A stretch of DNA of 64,000 bases, taken from the NCBI GenBank assembly GCA_943370175.1, contig CALRPU020000003.1, forward strand, positions 1-64,000, given 5' to 3'. A program made the position numbers and the translations under genes. This document shows, in pieces, positions 63,296 through 64,000 of this stretch. The DNA is from Ideonella_A intermedia_A. Its GTDB lineage: Bacteria; Pseudomonadota; Gammaproteobacteria; Burkholderiales; Burkholderiaceae_C. The first letter of the stretch is position 1; each line of letters begins with the position of its first letter. The notes below the pieces were generated by a model that saw only the letters and a list, made by a program, of their open reading frames with translations, did no database searches and had not been told where the DNA came from.

Positions 63296-63316
63296 TTTGA
63301 CGGTGATCCCCACGCG

Positions 63317-64000
63317 ATGAAACCGTCCCTGCAAGTCCGGCTGTCGCAGCACCTGGCGTTGACGCCCCAGCTGCAGCAATCGATCCGGCTGCTGCAGCTG
63401 TCGACGCTGGAGCTGCACCAGGAAGTCGAGCAAATGCTCGAACAGAACCCATTCCTCGAGGCCGAGGAAGACAACGCCGCGCCGTTCGAGCCGCTGACCG
63501 AACGCCTGAGCCCGGCCGAGCGCGCCGGCGAACGCGAGACCGAGCGCGCCGCCGACAGCACCCACGAGGCCACCGACGACGCCCCCGCCGCCGACGCCGC
63601 CGAGTACGGCGCCACCGAGCGCGAGGACTGGGAAAACGGCACCGAGCACGACGACTTCGACGGCATCCGCGAAACGCCCGGCAGCGCGAGCGGCAGCGGC
63701 AGCGGCGACGACGGCGACTTCGAGACCATCGACCGCGGTGGCCCCGGCGTCAGCCTGCAGGAGCACCTGCGCGAGCAACTGCTGGGCATGCGCCTGTCCG
63801 CCGAAGACGCCGCGGCCGTGCACGTGCTGATCGAGTCGCTGAACGAAGACGGCTACCTGGACGACACCCTGGAAGCCATCGCCCACGAGCTGGTGGACAG
63901 CGACAGCGCCCGAGAAGAGCTGCTGGAGCGGCTGAGCTGCGCGCTGAAGTGGCTGCAAAGCATGGAACCCACCGGGGTGGGCGCCCGCAACCTGGCCGAA
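63317..64000 (+). CDS. rpoN: RNA polymerase sigma-54 factor, N-terminal part (runs off window)
   Basis: The first 228 residues are seen. Region I is Gln/Leu-rich (SLQVRLSQHLALTPQLQQSI, RLLQLSTLELHQEVEQML) and contacts enhancer-binding activators. Region II is long and very acidic (roughly 50-145). The core-binding domain begins with VSLQEHLREQLLGMRLSAED and SLNEDGYLDDTLEAI. The DNA-binding RpoN box lies beyond the window. The gene starts 21 bases after lptB, the usual lptB-rpoN order. Confidence 0.95.
   Translation, partial: MKPSLQVRLSQHLALTPQLQQSIRLLQLSTLELHQEVEQMLEQNPFLEAEEDNAAPFEPLTERLSPAERAGERETERAADSTHEATDDAPAADAAEYGATEREDWENGTEHDDFDGIRETPGSASGSGSGDDGDFETIDRGGPGVSLQEHLREQLLGMRLSAEDAAAVHVLIESLNEDGYLDDTLEAIAHELVDSDSAREELLERLSCALKWLQSMEPTGVGARNLAE

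Overview
The window is very G+C-rich DNA, apart from a visibly more AT-rich first 2 kb. Its content points to a betaproteobacterium of the order Burkholderiales, most likely the Comamonadaceae/Sphaerotilaceae (Rubrivivax-Leptothrix-Rhizobacter) group. The evidence is the gene orders argS-SPOR-dsbA and lptA-lptB-rpoN, a Burkholderiales-type trimeric porin, BMP-type nucleoside ABC transporters, and TAGAAT-type -10 boxes directly in front of start codons. Genus is not determinable by eye. No rRNA, tRNA or CRISPR array was seen.

Layout. 1-2.3 kb: the right end of an IS5-family element has cut into a low-G+C pair of unknown genes (one a lipoprotein), followed by a frameshifted small lipoprotein. 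2.3-7.1 kb: a minus-strand type I secretion operon (ABC exporter, HlyD adaptor, glycosyltransferase) with one-base stop/start overlaps and no visible TolC or substrate. 7.7-12.2 kb: a divergent pair of DJ-1/PfpI proteins (one a GlxA-type regulator), an ArgD-type aminotransferase, and a divergent VOC/ABM pair sharing a perfect inverted repeat. 12.3-17.4 kb: a molybdenum hydroxylase pair (IorA/IorB type) directly followed by soxX-soxY-soxZ-soxA, with no soxB and with an unusual SoxY C-terminus.

17.4-38.7 kb is dominated by nucleobase and nucleoside metabolism: a queuosine-precursor transporter, upp, URC4 and URC1 homologues (the URC uracil-degradation route), a PhyH-type dioxygenase and adenosine deaminase. 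Then come two complete BMP/ATPase/permease/permease nucleoside importers facing each other around purine nucleoside phosphorylase and deoC, followed by purB and, after a HrpW-like harpin/pectate-lyase gene, pyrF. Imported nucleosides would be cleaved by PNP, deaminated by Add, have deoxyribose-phosphate recycled by DeoC, and have uracil either salvaged by Upp or degraded through URC1/URC4.

38.8-50.4 kb: a second molybdenum hydroxylase pair, a porin, an M14 carboxypeptidase, an orphan LytTR regulator, a class II amidotransferase, two tandem FAD-dependent reductases of the geranylgeranyl-reductase type, and an ECF sigma/anti-sigma pair. 50.5-58.4 kb: a DUF4394 lipoprotein, malate synthase G, a haloacid dehalogenase divergent from a LysR regulator, a PsiF-repeat protein, and a Ser/Thr kinase fused to a cyclic-nucleotide-binding domain. 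58.4-64.0 kb: argS, a SPOR-domain protein, dsbA, lptA, lptB and the start of rpoN, which runs off the window.

The most interesting items are the IorAB-SoxXYZA unit with the variant SoxY, the URC/nucleoside-salvage superlocus, the HrpW-like protein, the kinase-cNMP fusion, and the identical TAGAAT-6-ATG arrangement at pyrF and argS that predicts leaderless mRNAs.
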